DNA of 64,000 nucleotides from Roseibium sp. MMSF_3544 (lineage in GTDB: Bacteria > Pseudomonadota > Alphaproteobacteria > Rhizobiales > Stappiaceae), in NCBI RefSeq assembly GCF_030732845.1, contig NZ_JASHKA010000013.1, forward strand, positions 106,579 through 170,578, in the 5' to 3' direction. Each line of letters opens with the position of its first letter. Positions within the stretch are counted from its first letter, which is position 1. The notes beneath the pieces were generated by a model, which had not been told where the DNA came from, ran no database searches, and saw only the letters and a program-made list of their open reading frames with translations. Positions 17,651-26,300 of the stretch are shown piece after piece. The position numbers and the translations under genes were made by a program.

Positions 17651-18322
17651 TTACCCCTGGCGCACCATCCTGATCAAAGCCTGAAACTTGTTTTCGATAT
17701 GCGTTTCAAGCAATTTCGACAACAAGTCAGCATTCCGTTCTCGAAGCGCAGAGACGATAGCCTCATGTTCTTCAACCGCTTGTGCCCATCGGGCCTGGTC
17801 TTCATTCGCCTTGAACCGCCCCGTTCGCAGACGGACTGCCAGAGCCTCGTGCTGTTGTGACAGGATCGGATTTGCAGCCGCCTCCAGGATCAGCCTGTGG
17901 ATCGCTTCGTTTTCACGGAAGTAGGCTCTCCTGTCACCCGATTTGAAGAAAGCTGCCATCGCCTTGGTGTGTTTTTCAGCCTTTGCAATTTCAGTGTCGG
18001 TTATCCTTGCGCAGGCCAGTTTGCCAGCGAGCGCTTCCAATGCCGCCAGAACCGGAAATCCGGCTTCCAATTCTTCAATGTCAATATCCGCGACCCAGGC
18101 ACCACGATTAGGCACAAGCTGCACGACGCCTTCGGATGCCAGAACCTTGAGGGCCTCACGCATGGGCGTCCGTGAGACTGCAAAACTTTGGCAAAGGTCT
18201 GCTTCGGGAATTTTGCTTCCAGGCGGAAACGCATCTTCCAGAAGGAGCTCGCGCAATCGATCGACCAGTTGCGCATGAAGAGACGGACGGTCGATTGGAG
18301 TGACACCGGTCTTTGATTTCAT
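17651..18322 (-). CDS. GntR-family (FCD) transcriptional regulator
   Basis: A 223-residue regulator. The N-terminal winged helix-turn-helix is typical of GntR (LRELLLEDAFPPGSKI, then SRTPMREALKVLASEGVV and the wing LVPNRGAWV). The C-terminal all-helical FCD domain binds a small organic acid, often with a metal held by Asp/His residues such as those in ENEAIHRLILEAA and VEEHEAIVSALRER. The start ATG follows the upstream dehydrogenase stop by one base (TGAGATG), so the regulator is cotranscribed with it; the frame extends 31 codons further but that part is unlike the family. It probably controls the dehydrogenase and the divergent aminotransferase through the palindrome at 21239-21260; this is inference. 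Confidence 0.87.
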   Translation of the reverse strand: MKSKTGVTPIDRPSLHAQLVDRLRELLLEDAFPPGSKIPEADLCQSFAVSRTPMREALKVLASEGVVQLVPNRGAWVADIDIEELEAGFPVLAALEALAGKLACARITDTEIAKAEKHTKAMAAFFKSGDRRAYFRENEAIHRLILEAAANPILSQQHEALAVRLRTGRFKANEDQARWAQAVEEHEAIVSALRERNADLLSKLLETHIENKFQALIRMVRQG

Positions 18323-18323
18323 C

Positions 18324-21209
18324 TCAGTCGCTCCCAAGGGTCTCAAGAAGCCGGGCGACATGGACGGCATCTCTTTTCGTTCCATGAAAAATCTGGTGAC
18401 GGCACGAAAATCCATCAGCCACGAGGATACAATCAGGCGCTTCTCGGATTGCGGGAAAGAGGCTGAGTTCCCCCATCTTCAGGGACATTTCCGCAGTTTC
18501 CTTTTGATAGCCAAACGCGCCTGCCATTCCGCAACAGCTTGTTTCAATTTGTGAAACATCCGTGCCGGGGATACGCGACAGGACATCCAGCACCGCCGGC
18601 ATTTCGGCGTGAGCCTTCTGATGACAATGCCCGTGTATGAGAATCGCGGAGTGTGCTGGACGAAATCGAAGCTCCAGCATGGCAGGACTGGACAAGAAAA
18701 ACGCCTCGAACATCTGCGCCGCACCGGCAACCCTCGCACTTGCTTCCCCAGGCAAGAGCGCCGGAAATTCATCGCGCAGCGTCAGGAGCGACGACGGTTC
18801 CAGACCTATGATCGGCCGCCCGGCTTCAACATGCGGCAGCAGCGCTGCAAGCACCCGCTCTGCTTCCAGTCTCGCTTCATCGAGGGCACCCACGGCGATC
18901 AGGCTTCTGCCGCAATCAAGATCGCGCCTGCCCTCAAGCGGACGAGCCACCTGGACCTTCAGTCCGGCAGACCTCACGAGCCGACAGGCGGCGCGCAGGT
19001 TTTCCGGTTCAAAATACCGGTTGAAGACGTCGGCGAACAAAACAACGTCCGGGTTCTCGTCCTGGTACTCAGACGTTTTGAACGGTGACTTCGACCAGTC
19101 GGGCAAAGGCCGTGCCCGGCTGAAACCGGTCATCGCCTCGAAAAGAGCGCCGCCTCCCGGAACAGTCCGCGGCAATCGCGCTGACCAACGGGCCTTTGAC
19201 GCGTAAGGCGCATAGCGCGGCAAATAACCAATCAATCTGTCGGTAATCCTCATGCCCTTCTTCTTTCGCCGCGCTGCCAGGACCTCAGCTTTCATTCTGG
19301 CCATGTCGACGCCTGTCGGGCACTCGCGCTTGCAAGCCTTGCAGGACACACAGAGCTTGAGACTTTCCAGCATTTCGTCTGAGGTCAACGCGTCGGCGCC
19401 AAGCTGACCTGACAGGGCAAGCCGCAGAGAATTGGCACGGCCTCTGACAACATGCTTCTCATCTCTTGTCACGCGGAACGAGGGGCACATGACACCTGCC
19501 TGGAGCTTCCGGCACGCACCATTGTTGTTGCACATCTCGACTGCGCCCTGAAGCCCTCCCTTTCCGGGCCAGGCGGACCAGTCGAAGGCAGTTTCAGGTG
19601 CAGCGTCGGTGTAATTGGGCCCGTATCGAAACAAGCTGCGGTCATCCATTTTCGGCGGCGAAACAATCCGGTTGGGATTGAACATGTTCTGAGGATCGAA
19701 TCGGGTTTTGACCTCCTCGAAGCTTTTCACCATGCGCTGACCAAACATCATCTCGTGAAATTCGGAACGGACGATGCCATCGCCATGTTCTCCAGAGTGA
19801 GATCCCTTGTACTTCTTCACCAGCTCAAAACACTCTTCCGCGATGGATCGCATCGCGTGAACATCCTGGTCGAGCTTGAGATTTAGGACGGGCCGCACGT
19901 GCAAGCACCCGACCGAGGCGTGCGCATACCACGTTCCACGCGTCCCATGACGCGTGAAAATCTGCGTGAGACCAGATGTATAGGCATCAAGGTCATCCAG
20001 CCCAACGGCGCAATCTTCAACGAAGGAAACCGGTTTTCCGGCCTCCTTCATCGACATCATGATGTTGAGGCCTGCCTTGCGGAACTCGGAAATCTTTGCC
20101 TGAGCGATAGCATCGGTGACGGCAACGCATCCACCGTCCTTGGCCCCTGGCTTTCCGAATGCGTAACCGAGGTCACCCATCAGGTCCTCAAGAGCCTTTA
20201 AGCGCTTCTGGTTGAGCGCGGCGTCGCCCTCAGCGAATTCGACCAGCAACAGGGCAGCAGGCGCGCCCCTGACAAAGGCATCTACCGTTTCCCGAAACAC
20301 CGGGATGCCCCGCGCGAGCTCTATCATGGTGTCGTCAACCAACTCGACCGACTGCGGTTTCAGTTCGACGAGATCCTTGGCCGCACGCATGGCATCGGAA
20401 AAAGTCGGAAAATGACAGATCCCAAGCACCTTCTCACCCGGCAAGCGCGATAGCTTGAGGTCTATTTCTGAAAAATAGGCGAGCGTTCCTTCCGAGCCGA
20501 CAAGCAAATGCGAATAGTTTATGGGGTCGTCGGCTGGGACCAGGGCGTCAATGTTGTAGCCGCCCACACGCCTTAGAACACTCGGAAACCTGTCTTTGAT
20601 TTCCGCAGCTTCTCTTGCCCCGAGATCTTGCAGAAACTGCTGGAGGCCAACCTTGTCTCCTTCGATGCCGCCATTCTGAAAGTGCAGCTCCGACCCGTCG
20701 GACAAGATGCTTTTGATCGCCAGAACGTTGTGTCGCATCGTGCCGTATTTGAGCGACTGACCGCCGCACGAGTTGTTGGCCGCCATGCCACCGATCGTTG
20801 CCCGGGACGATGTCGAAACGTCGACAGGGAACCAGAGCCCATGTGGTTTGAGAACACGGTTGAGTTCGTCCAAAACGAGGCCTGGCTGCACGGTGCAAGT
20901 CAGTCCGTCAGTATCAAGATTAAGTATCTTGTTCAGATACTTGCTGTTGTCGATGACCAGGGAGGAGTTGACGGTCTGACCGCATTGGGAGGTTCCCCCG
21001 CCACGCGCAAGAATGGAGTGGCCTTCGCTCTTCGCAAATTCCAAAGCCGAATGAACATCCTCGACGGATTTCGGGATCAGGATACCTTCCGGCATGACCT
21101 GATAAATCGAAGCGTCCGTTGCATACCGGCCGCGTGAAAACGCATCAGTGAAGACTTCACCCTCAACATGTTGCGCCAGCGCTGCAAATGGACCTCCGGC
21201 AGCCTCCAT
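18324..21209 (-). CDS. FAD-linked 2-hydroxyacid dehydrogenase with C-terminal Fe-S/CCG region (YdiJ-like)
   Basis: A 961-residue fusion. The N-terminal FAD_binding_4 domain (ARGGGTSQCGQTVNSS near residue 70, TSSRATIGGMAANNSCGG near 140) and FAD-oxidase C-terminal domain (to about 500, ending DPQNMFNPNRIV) act on 2-hydroxy acids. An iron-sulfur module follows, with CNNNGACRKLQ, MCPSF and LCVSCKACKRECP, and then a cysteine-rich GlpC-like half (IHGHCHQKAH and ETSCCGMAGAFG). E. coli YdiJ has this architecture and is reported to act on D-2-hydroxyglutarate, but substrate cannot be transferred on layout alone. GGGAG lies 7 nt before the start. The gene heads a two-gene unit with the GntR regulator and diverges from the aminotransferase. 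Confidence 0.86.
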   Translation of the reverse strand: MEAAGGPFAALAQHVEGEVFTDAFSRGRYATDASIYQVMPEGILIPKSVEDVHSALEFAKSEGHSILARGGGTSQCGQTVNSSLVIDNSKYLNKILNLDTDGLTCTVQPGLVLDELNRVLKPHGLWFPVDVSTSSRATIGGMAANNSCGGQSLKYGTMRHNVLAIKSILSDGSELHFQNGGIEGDKVGLQQFLQDLGAREAAEIKDRFPSVLRRVGGYNIDALVPADDPINYSHLLVGSEGTLAYFSEIDLKLSRLPGEKVLGICHFPTFSDAMRAAKDLVELKPQSVELVDDTMIELARGIPVFRETVDAFVRGAPAALLLVEFAEGDAALNQKRLKALEDLMGDLGYAFGKPGAKDGGCVAVTDAIAQAKISEFRKAGLNIMMSMKEAGKPVSFVEDCAVGLDDLDAYTSGLTQIFTRHGTRGTWYAHASVGCLHVRPVLNLKLDQDVHAMRSIAEECFELVKKYKGSHSGEHGDGIVRSEFHEMMFGQRMVKSFEEVKTRFDPQNMFNPNRIVSPPKMDDRSLFRYGPNYTDAAPETAFDWSAWPGKGGLQGAVEMCNNNGACRKLQAGVMCPSFRVTRDEKHVVRGRANSLRLALSGQLGADALTSDEMLESLKLCVSCKACKRECPTGVDMARMKAEVLAARRKKKGMRITDRLIGYLPRYAPYASKARWSARLPRTVPGGGALFEAMTGFSRARPLPDWSKSPFKTSEYQDENPDVVLFADVFNRYFEPENLRAACRLVRSAGLKVQVARPLEGRRDLDCGRSLIAVGALDEARLEAERVLAALLPHVEAGRPIIGLEPSSLLTLRDEFPALLPGEASARVAGAAQMFEAFFLSSPAMLELRFRPAHSAILIHGHCHQKAHAEMPAVLDVLSRIPGTDVSQIETSCCGMAGAFGYQKETAEMSLKMGELSLFPAIREAPDCILVADGFSCRHQIFHGTKRDAVHVARLLETLGSD

Positions 21210-21238
21210 TCTCGTCTCCCGTTCAGGATTAGGTTGAC

Positions 21239-21260
21239 TGAATTATGAATTCATAATTCA
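21239..21260. promoter_or_regulatory. 22-bp perfect palindrome, candidate operator
   Basis: The sequence is a perfect, uninterrupted 22-bp palindrome centred on an EcoRI-like core (half site TGAATTATGAA). It sits between the divergent dehydrogenase and aminotransferase genes, 30 bp from the former start and about 50 from the latter. Its length and place fit a dimeric GntR/FCD operator; the regulator encoded at 17651-18322 is the likeliest binder. Confidence 0.6.
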
Positions 21261-21308
21261 TTATCAGCAAGCACCGTCCTTGCAGAAATGTCCTCAAGGG
21301 GATCAGTC

Positions 21309-22466
21309 ATGAGAAAAGCCGGCCGCCATTTCCTTCAGATTCCAGGACCGAGCGCCGTGCCGGACAGGATCCTTCAGGCCATCAGCAGACAGACAATCGA
21401 CCACCGGGGTCCTGACTTTGCCGAAGTCGGGCGCACTGCGCTTGAGGGCATGAAGCGGATCTTCAAGACCGAGTCGTCCGTGATCATCTACCCGAGCTCC
21501 GGTACAGGTGCCTGGGAAGCTGCTCTCGTCAACACGCTTTCTCCGGGCGACAAAGTGCTCATGTATGAGACCGGTCATTTTGCTGCGACGTGGAGCAGCC
21601 TTGCAAAAAAGATCGGTCTGGATGCTGAAGTCATTGGCGGAGACTGGCGCGCAGGTGCCGACCCGGACCTGATTTGCGAGCGGCTCAAACAGGACTCAGG
21701 TCACGAGATCAGAGCAGTTTGCGTGGTACACAACGAAACCTCGACAGGTTCGGTCTCGCCAATTGCTGAAATTCGAAAGGCCATCGACGAGGCCAACCAC
21801 CCGGCCCTGTTTCTTGTCGATACAATATCAGGCCTTGCCTCGATCGATTTGTGCTTCGATGCGTGGGGCATAGACGTTTGCATAGCCGGCTCACAAAAAG
21901 GATTGATGCTGCCGCCGGGCCTGTCTTTCAACGCGATCAGCGAAAAGGCTCTGGCTGCCCACAAATCGGCATCGCTGCAACGCTCCTATTGGGACTGGTC
22001 CGACATGCTTGGACCCAATTCCAAAGGTTTTTTCCCGTACACGCCCGCAACCAATCTTCTCTACGGTCTGAACGAAGCCATCGAAATGCTTGAGGAAGAA
22101 GGGCTCGACAACGTGTTTGCACGCCACGCCCGTCATGGCGCAGCGACCCGCTCAGCGGTGAAAACCTGGGGGCTGGATGTCCTCTGTGCGCGGCAAGGAC
22201 AGGAGAGCGGCGTCCTGACTGCGGTCGTTATGCCGGATGGTCACAGCGCGGACGCTTTCCGAAACACCGCGCTTCAATCGTTCGACATCTCGCTCGGAAA
22301 CGGATTGTCGAAAGTCGCCGATCGCGTTTTCCGCATTGGTCATCTCGGCGATTTCAACGACCTCATGCTGTCAGCGACACTGGCAGGTGTGGAAATGAGC
22401 CTTGCCCGGGCTGGTGTCCCGCACAACGAAGGTGGCGTTCAGACGGCCATGAACCAGCTCAAGTGA
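21309..22466 (+). CDS. Class V aminotransferase (serine-glyoxylate aminotransferase-like)
   Basis: A 385-residue fold-type I PLP enzyme of the class V alanine/serine-glyoxylate aminotransferase group. Family landmarks are IPGPSAVPDRILQA near the N terminus, IYPSSGTGAWEAALVN in the cofactor pocket, VHNETSTG, the LVDTISGLASIDL segment and the PLP lysine in AGSQKGLMLPPGLSF. Enzymes of this group transfer amino groups between glyoxylate and Ser, Ala, Asp or similar donors, so the reaction here is open. I use the ATG at 21309 because AAGGGG ends 7 nt before it; an in-frame ATG at 21288 lies 7 codons earlier. It is divergent from the 2-hydroxyacid dehydrogenase, converges with a second GntR gene only 7 nt away, and probably belongs to the same catabolic regulon. 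Confidence 0.87.
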   Translation: MRKAGRHFLQIPGPSAVPDRILQAISRQTIDHRGPDFAEVGRTALEGMKRIFKTESSVIIYPSSGTGAWEAALVNTLSPGDKVLMYETGHFAATWSSLAKKIGLDAEVIGGDWRAGADPDLICERLKQDSGHEIRAVCVVHNETSTGSVSPIAEIRKAIDEANHPALFLVDTISGLASIDLCFDAWGIDVCIAGSQKGLMLPPGLSFNAISEKALAAHKSASLQRSYWDWSDMLGPNSKGFFPYTPATNLLYGLNEAIEMLEEEGLDNVFARHARHGAATRSAVKTWGLDVLCARQGQESGVLTAVVMPDGHSADAFRNTALQSFDISLGNGLSKVADRVFRIGHLGDFNDLMLSATLAGVEMSLARAGVPHNEGGVQTAMNQLK

Positions 22467-22473
22467 CCACTGT

Positions 22474-23157
22474 CTAGTCGTCAAACGGCTTGTAGGACCT
22501 GTCGCGAACCGACCGCAGATGCGTTCTCATCGCTTCGGCTGCCCGCTCCGGATCCCGGTCGACAATTGCATCATAAATCGCGTCGTGTTCGGCAAAGCTC
22601 TTGTGATCCTTCGGGGGAAGTCTGGTCGCCCGCATTTGCCCCCAGACCGTCGACCGTCGCACGATGTTGAGCGTGTCAAACAGGCTGATCAGCAATTTGT
22701 TGCAGGTCGCAGCGGCAATCGCCTGGTGGAAGTTGTTGTCCCAGGACTCGTAGACGCGCCAGTCTTTTGCAGACTTGCAGAGCCGCACGCAGCGCCGCAT
22801 CTCGGCAAAGTTGGAAGCTGTTCCGTGAAGCGCGGCCAGTTTCGCCATCTGCGGCTCAATGGCCATCCGCGCTTCGATGACTTCGGTCGGCCTGCACTGT
22901 TCACTAAGGTACTCAACCTCGCTCAAATTAAGGACTGGCCGAGGCCCGAAAAAGGTTCCACGCCCGACGTGACGCCAGATTTGCCCCTCCGCCTCGAGCT
23001 GTGCTAGCGCGTTGCGCAACTTGCCACGCGAAATTCCAAGCTCCTCGCAGAGACTGCGTTCCGGAGGAAGTCTGCCGTTAAGCGCCATTTCCCGATCGTT
23101 CAGGAAATTTCTGAGCAATTCCACGTCTTTCGTTGCGTCTTGAGCACTGCGAACCAT
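22474..23157 (-). CDS. GntR-family (FCD, FadR-type) transcriptional regulator
   Basis: A 227-residue regulator with an N-terminal winged helix (GRLPPERSLCEELGISRGKL, then RNALAQLEAEGQIWRHVGRG) and a C-terminal FCD effector domain (EVIEARMAIEPQMAKLAALH, HQAIAAATCNKLL, FAEHDAIYDAIVDRDPERA). The frame continues 76 codons upstream through Cys/Leu-rich sequence unlike the family; I start at the ATG at 23157, close to the helix-turn-helix, although no good ribosome site is visible there. GAACCATT repeats overlap this start and match the inverted copy near 23290, which suggests autoregulation. It is divergent from the FAH-ABC-dehydrogenase operon and is the natural candidate to control it in response to the substrate. 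Confidence 0.85.
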   Translation of the reverse strand: MVRSAQDATKDVELLRNFLNDREMALNGRLPPERSLCEELGISRGKLRNALAQLEAEGQIWRHVGRGTFFGPRPVLNLSEVEYLSEQCRPTEVIEARMAIEPQMAKLAALHGTASNFAEMRRCVRLCKSAKDWRVYESWDNNFHQAIAAATCNKLLISLFDTLNIVRRSTVWGQMRATRLPPKDHKSFAEHDAIYDAIVDRDPERAAEAMRTHLRSVRDRSYKPFDD

Positions 23158-23293
23158 TCTGAACCATTTTGATAATTGGGTTGAAAAACAGGCTTCTTTC
23201 GCCCCGACGTTCATGTTTTCATCAACACATAAGCACTGATTGAGCAACGTTCCAAGTAGTTCTAGTGCCAAACAGACCAATATCAAAATGGTT
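23151..23293. repeat. AACCATT repeats, direct and inverted, flanking the GntR promoter
   Basis: Two direct GAACCATT copies lie 10 bp apart (23151 and 23161). The second extends to a 13-bp sequence (AACCATTTTGATA, 23162-23174) that returns in perfect inverted form at 23281-23293. The spacing and placement at both ends of the divergent promoter region suggest several binding sites for one regulator, possibly with looping. Confidence 0.55.
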
Positions 23294-23299
23294 TGACCA
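23289..23299. promoter_or_regulatory. FadR-type operator (TGGT-N3-ACCA)
   Basis: The sequence TGGTTTGACCA is a palindrome of the FadR-like consensus TGGTNNNACCA, 74 nt upstream of the FAH-hydrolase start and in the gap shared with an FCD-type GntR gene. It overlaps the right-hand inverted repeat described above. Motif and context agree; binding is inferred. Confidence 0.6.
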
Positions 23300-23372
23300 A
23301 CTGAACAAAACGGAACGGAAAGACAAGAGGTTCGCCGCTGCGGACCAATAATCAGCTTATGGGAGGTGTTGT

Positions 23373-24323
23373 ATGCGTCTGGCAAGTTTCAACTGCGACC
23401 AGGGCAGCCACGTAGGCGCCATCATCGATCAGAACACGTTGCTCGACCTGACAGTAGCGGTCGAATTGGCGCGCGGTTCAGGCAAGATCAGCGCGGACAT
23501 GTCCGCTCCTTGGACAATGGTCGACCTGATCGCTGCAGGCCCTGACTTTCTGGCCGCCTGCCGCTCGCTGATCGGTGATCCTTCTGTCGCGCAAGCTGTG
23601 CTGAACCTGTCGAGCGTCGAACTCCTCGCACCAATTCCCCGCCCCTTGAAAAATGTCTTTTGCGTGGGAAGCAACTACCGGGCTCATGTGACGGAAGCCA
23701 ACCGCGCGCAAGCCAAAAAGGACGAAGCACCAAAACTGCCCGTGTTCTTCACAAAGCCGCCAACCGCGGTTGTAGGACCCCATGCTTCAATCCGTCTCGA
23801 CCCGGCGGTCTCTGAAAAAATGGACTACGAAGTTGAGCTCGGCGTCGTGATCGGCAAGGCGGGCCGCAACATAAAGCTTGCCGATGCGGTCGATCATATT
23901 TTCGGGTTCACGATCATCAATGACGTGACGGCGCGGGACTTACAGCGGGCGCATGGCGGCCAGTACCTGAAAGGCAAGGGACTGGACACCACCTGCCCCA
24001 TGGGCCCGTGCATCGTGACGATTGACGAGTTGCCACATTTTGAAAACCTGCGCATCGCCCTGCGTGTCAACGGCGAGCTTCGCCAGGATGGCAACACCGG
24101 CAACATGATTTTCCCTATTCCGCGCCTTCTTGAGTCCCTGTCAGAGGGTCTCACGCTGGAACCCGGCGATGTTCTTGCAACCGGCACCCCGTCGGGTGTC
24201 GGCTATGCGATGGACCCGCCTCAGTTCCTCAAGGACGGTGACGAAATAACGTGTGAGATCGAAGACGTCGGCAAGCTGACCAACTTCGTCCGCAAAGCTG
24301 CAACGGAGGCTGCCGCAGCGTAA
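23373..24323 (+). CDS. Fumarylacetoacetate hydrolase-family protein
   Basis: A 316-residue member of the FAH superfamily, whose metal-dependent enzymes cleave or decarboxylate diketo and hydroxyketo acids. The C-terminal FAH fold is clear: VGSNYRAHVTEA, FFTKPPTAVVGPH, the Glu-x-Glu metal site DYEVELGVVIG, FTIINDVTARDLQ, KGLDTTCPMGPC and GDVLATGTPSGVG. The first 90 residues form the small N-terminal domain common to the HpcE/ureidoglycolate-lyase-like branch. GGGAGG precedes the ATG. It heads a plus-strand set with an ABC importer, an Ldh2-type dehydrogenase and a second, shorter FAH hydrolase at 29025. The exact reaction cannot be assigned from sequence; oxaloacetate decarboxylase, acylpyruvase and sugar-acid hydrolase activities all occur in this family. 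Confidence 0.87.
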   Translation: MRLASFNCDQGSHVGAIIDQNTLLDLTVAVELARGSGKISADMSAPWTMVDLIAAGPDFLAACRSLIGDPSVAQAVLNLSSVELLAPIPRPLKNVFCVGSNYRAHVTEANRAQAKKDEAPKLPVFFTKPPTAVVGPHASIRLDPAVSEKMDYEVELGVVIGKAGRNIKLADAVDHIFGFTIINDVTARDLQRAHGGQYLKGKGLDTTCPMGPCIVTIDELPHFENLRIALRVNGELRQDGNTGNMIFPIPRLLESLSEGLTLEPGDVLATGTPSGVGYAMDPPQFLKDGDEITCEIEDVGKLTNFVRKAATEAAAA

Positions 24324-24380
24324 AACATAGAAATATCAGCCATTTAACTCTGGAGTGAATGACTTAGGGAGGAAAAAGTC

Positions 24381-25373
24381 ATGAAACTGCGACTAATCAA
24401 ACAGATGGCATTGCTGTCCGGACTGGCGGTTGGCTTGAGCGTGAGCGCCATGGCTCAGGACAAGGGTTCCATGAAAGTTGCATTCGGCGACGTTCCCGGC
24501 GGTGAAATGACAAACTTCATGATCGCTGTTGAACGCGCCAAGGAGCGCGGCGTCAACGTCGAAACTCTCTTCCTTAAATCTGAAGATCTTGCTGCACAGG
24601 CTGTTGTGAGCGGCGACGCGGATATCGGCGTTGGCACGCCCTATGGCTTGATCCAGCGCGTCAACGCGCCGATCCGCATGTTCTACCAGCTTTCCATGCT
24701 GCGCTTTTATCCAGTTGCAAACGGTGAAAAGTACCAGAAATGGTCCGACCTTGACGGTGCCAACGTTGCCGTTCACGGCCGTGGATCTGGTACGGAAGCG
24801 ATCATGCAATGGATGGCCAAGGAAAACGGCGTTGAGTATGGCAACGTAAGCTACGTTCCGGGCTCCGGTGTGCGTGCCGGTGCACTCCTTCAGGGCCGCA
24901 TCGACTTGTCGATCGTCGACTATGAGCGCAAGCGTCTTCTCGAACGCGAAGCGCCCGGCAAATTCGTTTTCCTGCCGTTGCCCGAAATCAAGGCGACTGA
25001 CGAGGCCCTTTACGCGAACACCAACTGGCTTGAGCAAGAAGAAGAAGCCGTTGCCATCCTTGTTGAAGAGCTGATCAAAACGTGGCGTGAAATCAATGAC
25101 GACCCGTCAGCCGTGGTCACCCTGCGTGAACAGTACAATGTTCTGCCCGACATCGAGCAGGTCGAGGTTGACGAGATGTTGCCTGCATTCGAGCAGGGCG
25201 TTTCGATCGATCTTTATCCCAACAATGGCGGCACCGCCGACTCTGTTGCTGAAGACTTCGTGTTCTTCACAACGTCCGGTTCCCTTGATGGCAATCCGGA
25301 TGAGTTGAAAGTCGACGACTTCTGGTATCTCGGCCCGGTGACGGCCGCGACAGCGAAACTCGACAGCCAGTAG
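24381..25373 (+). CDS. ABC transporter substrate-binding protein (NMT1/SsuA-like)
   Basis: A periplasmic solute receptor of 330 residues with a Sec signal peptide (MALLSGLAVGLSVSAMAQ region, cleavage likely after AMA). The body follows the two-lobe SsuA/TauA/NMT1 pattern: MKVAFGDVPGGEMTNF at the start, LKSEDLAAQAVVSGDADIG, then VAVHGRGSGTEAIMQWMA and RAGALLQGRIDLSIVDYE. This family binds sulfonates, thiamine precursors, nitrate, phthalate or other small organic ions, so the ligand is open. It precedes two permeases and an ATPase in the same operon; a strong hairpin between this gene and the first permease would keep the receptor in excess. GGGAGG lies before the ATG. Confidence 0.87.
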   Translation: MKLRLIKQMALLSGLAVGLSVSAMAQDKGSMKVAFGDVPGGEMTNFMIAVERAKERGVNVETLFLKSEDLAAQAVVSGDADIGVGTPYGLIQRVNAPIRMFYQLSMLRFYPVANGEKYQKWSDLDGANVAVHGRGSGTEAIMQWMAKENGVEYGNVSYVPGSGVRAGALLQGRIDLSIVDYERKRLLEREAPGKFVFLPLPEIKATDEALYANTNWLEQEEEAVAILVEELIKTWREINDDPSAVVTLREQYNVLPDIEQVEVDEMLPAFEQGVSIDLYPNNGGTADSVAEDFVFFTTSGSLDGNPDELKVDDFWYLGPVTAATAKLDSQ

Positions 25374-25397
25374 GGCAGCCAGGGCAAAAGCCCATCA

Positions 25398-25429
25398 GGC
25401 GGTGCGCCGGCCAAATTCCGGCGCCCGCC
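25398..25429 (+). promoter_or_regulatory. Intercistronic hairpin after the substrate-binding protein gene
   Basis: A GC-rich inverted repeat (arms 25398-25410 and 25418-25429, one bulged T, 7-nt loop) lies 25 nt after the receptor stop and lacks a T run. Such hairpins usually protect the upstream message or cut read-through, which raises receptor over permease. Confidence 0.6.
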
Positions 25430-25466
25430 AGTTTCCACAGTTCACACGCGAGGTCTCTCGACGGTC

Positions 25467-26300
25467 ATGAACGCGAGTCCCGACTCCACCAACAGTGCGG
25501 CCACCGCGCTCCCCGGCTCCAGCCTGGAAGTCTCCGGCTTCCGGGTTCGGTTGACCGGTTTTCAGCTCAGGCTGATCTCGGTCATTGTTTTCTTCACCGC
25601 CTGGCAGATAGCCGGCCTCATTCCGATCAGTCCGGCCTTCCCGACCTTTACGGCGACCATGGCCTCAATGTTCGAGATGACGTTCGACGGCACCATGATT
25701 GCCGCCTACATCGAAACTCTGAAACCGCTTGCGCTCGGCGTCGGCATCTCTGCCACCTTTGGCGTTGCAATCGGTGTTTCCATGGGGCTTTACAAGGGGT
25801 CACGGTGGCTCTTCGAGCCGATCTTCGTCGTTCTACAGGCTTCGCCGGTCGCAGCGCTGATCCCGTTGATCACCTATGCCTACGGTATCGGTCTGACGGC
25901 CAAGACGATCGCTGTGATCATTCTGGCGTCGCCGATCATCGTTCTGAACACCTATAAGGCCGTCGGCAATGCCAGCCCGGTTCTGATCCAGATGTGCTGC
26001 TCCTTTCAGGGAACGCGTCTGCAGCAGATCTGGAAAGTCATCATTCCGAACGCTGCACCGGTGATTTTTGCGGGCCTTCGGCTTGGCGTGGCAGCCGGCT
26101 TCATCGGCGTCATTCTGGCCGAACTTCTGATCACGCCGACCGGGATCGGTGACATCATCTCCTACAACCGGTCGATCGCGAATTACCCGCACATGTATGC
26201 AGCCGTTCTGTCAATCATCGTCTTTTCGGCCGTGATGGTAGGTCTGCTGGAAAAGGCTGAAGTCAGGTACTTCCGCCCTGAAAAGAAACGAGGCAACTGA
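25467..26300 (+). CDS. ABC transporter permease (SsuC/TauC-like)
   Basis: A 277-residue inner-membrane permease with about six transmembrane helices and a short cytoplasmic N terminus rich in Ser/Thr/Ala. The coupling loop that contacts the ATPase is visible as CCSFQGTRLQQIWKVIIPNA followed by a hydrophobic GLRLGVAAGFIGVILAE helix, the classic EAA region of BPD-type importers. It overlaps the ATPase gene by one base (TGATG). With the second permease at 27123 it probably forms a heterodimeric channel, since sulfonate-type importers normally use two copies of one permease; this split is the notable feature. GAGG lies rather far (about 13 nt) from the start. Confidence 0.88.
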   Translation: MNASPDSTNSAATALPGSSLEVSGFRVRLTGFQLRLISVIVFFTAWQIAGLIPISPAFPTFTATMASMFEMTFDGTMIAAYIETLKPLALGVGISATFGVAIGVSMGLYKGSRWLFEPIFVVLQASPVAALIPLITYAYGIGLTAKTIAVIILASPIIVLNTYKAVGNASPVLIQMCCSFQGTRLQQIWKVIIPNAAPVIFAGLRLGVAAGFIGVILAELLITPTGIGDIISYNRSIANYPHMYAAVLSIIVFSAVMVGLLEKAEVRYFRPEKKRGN

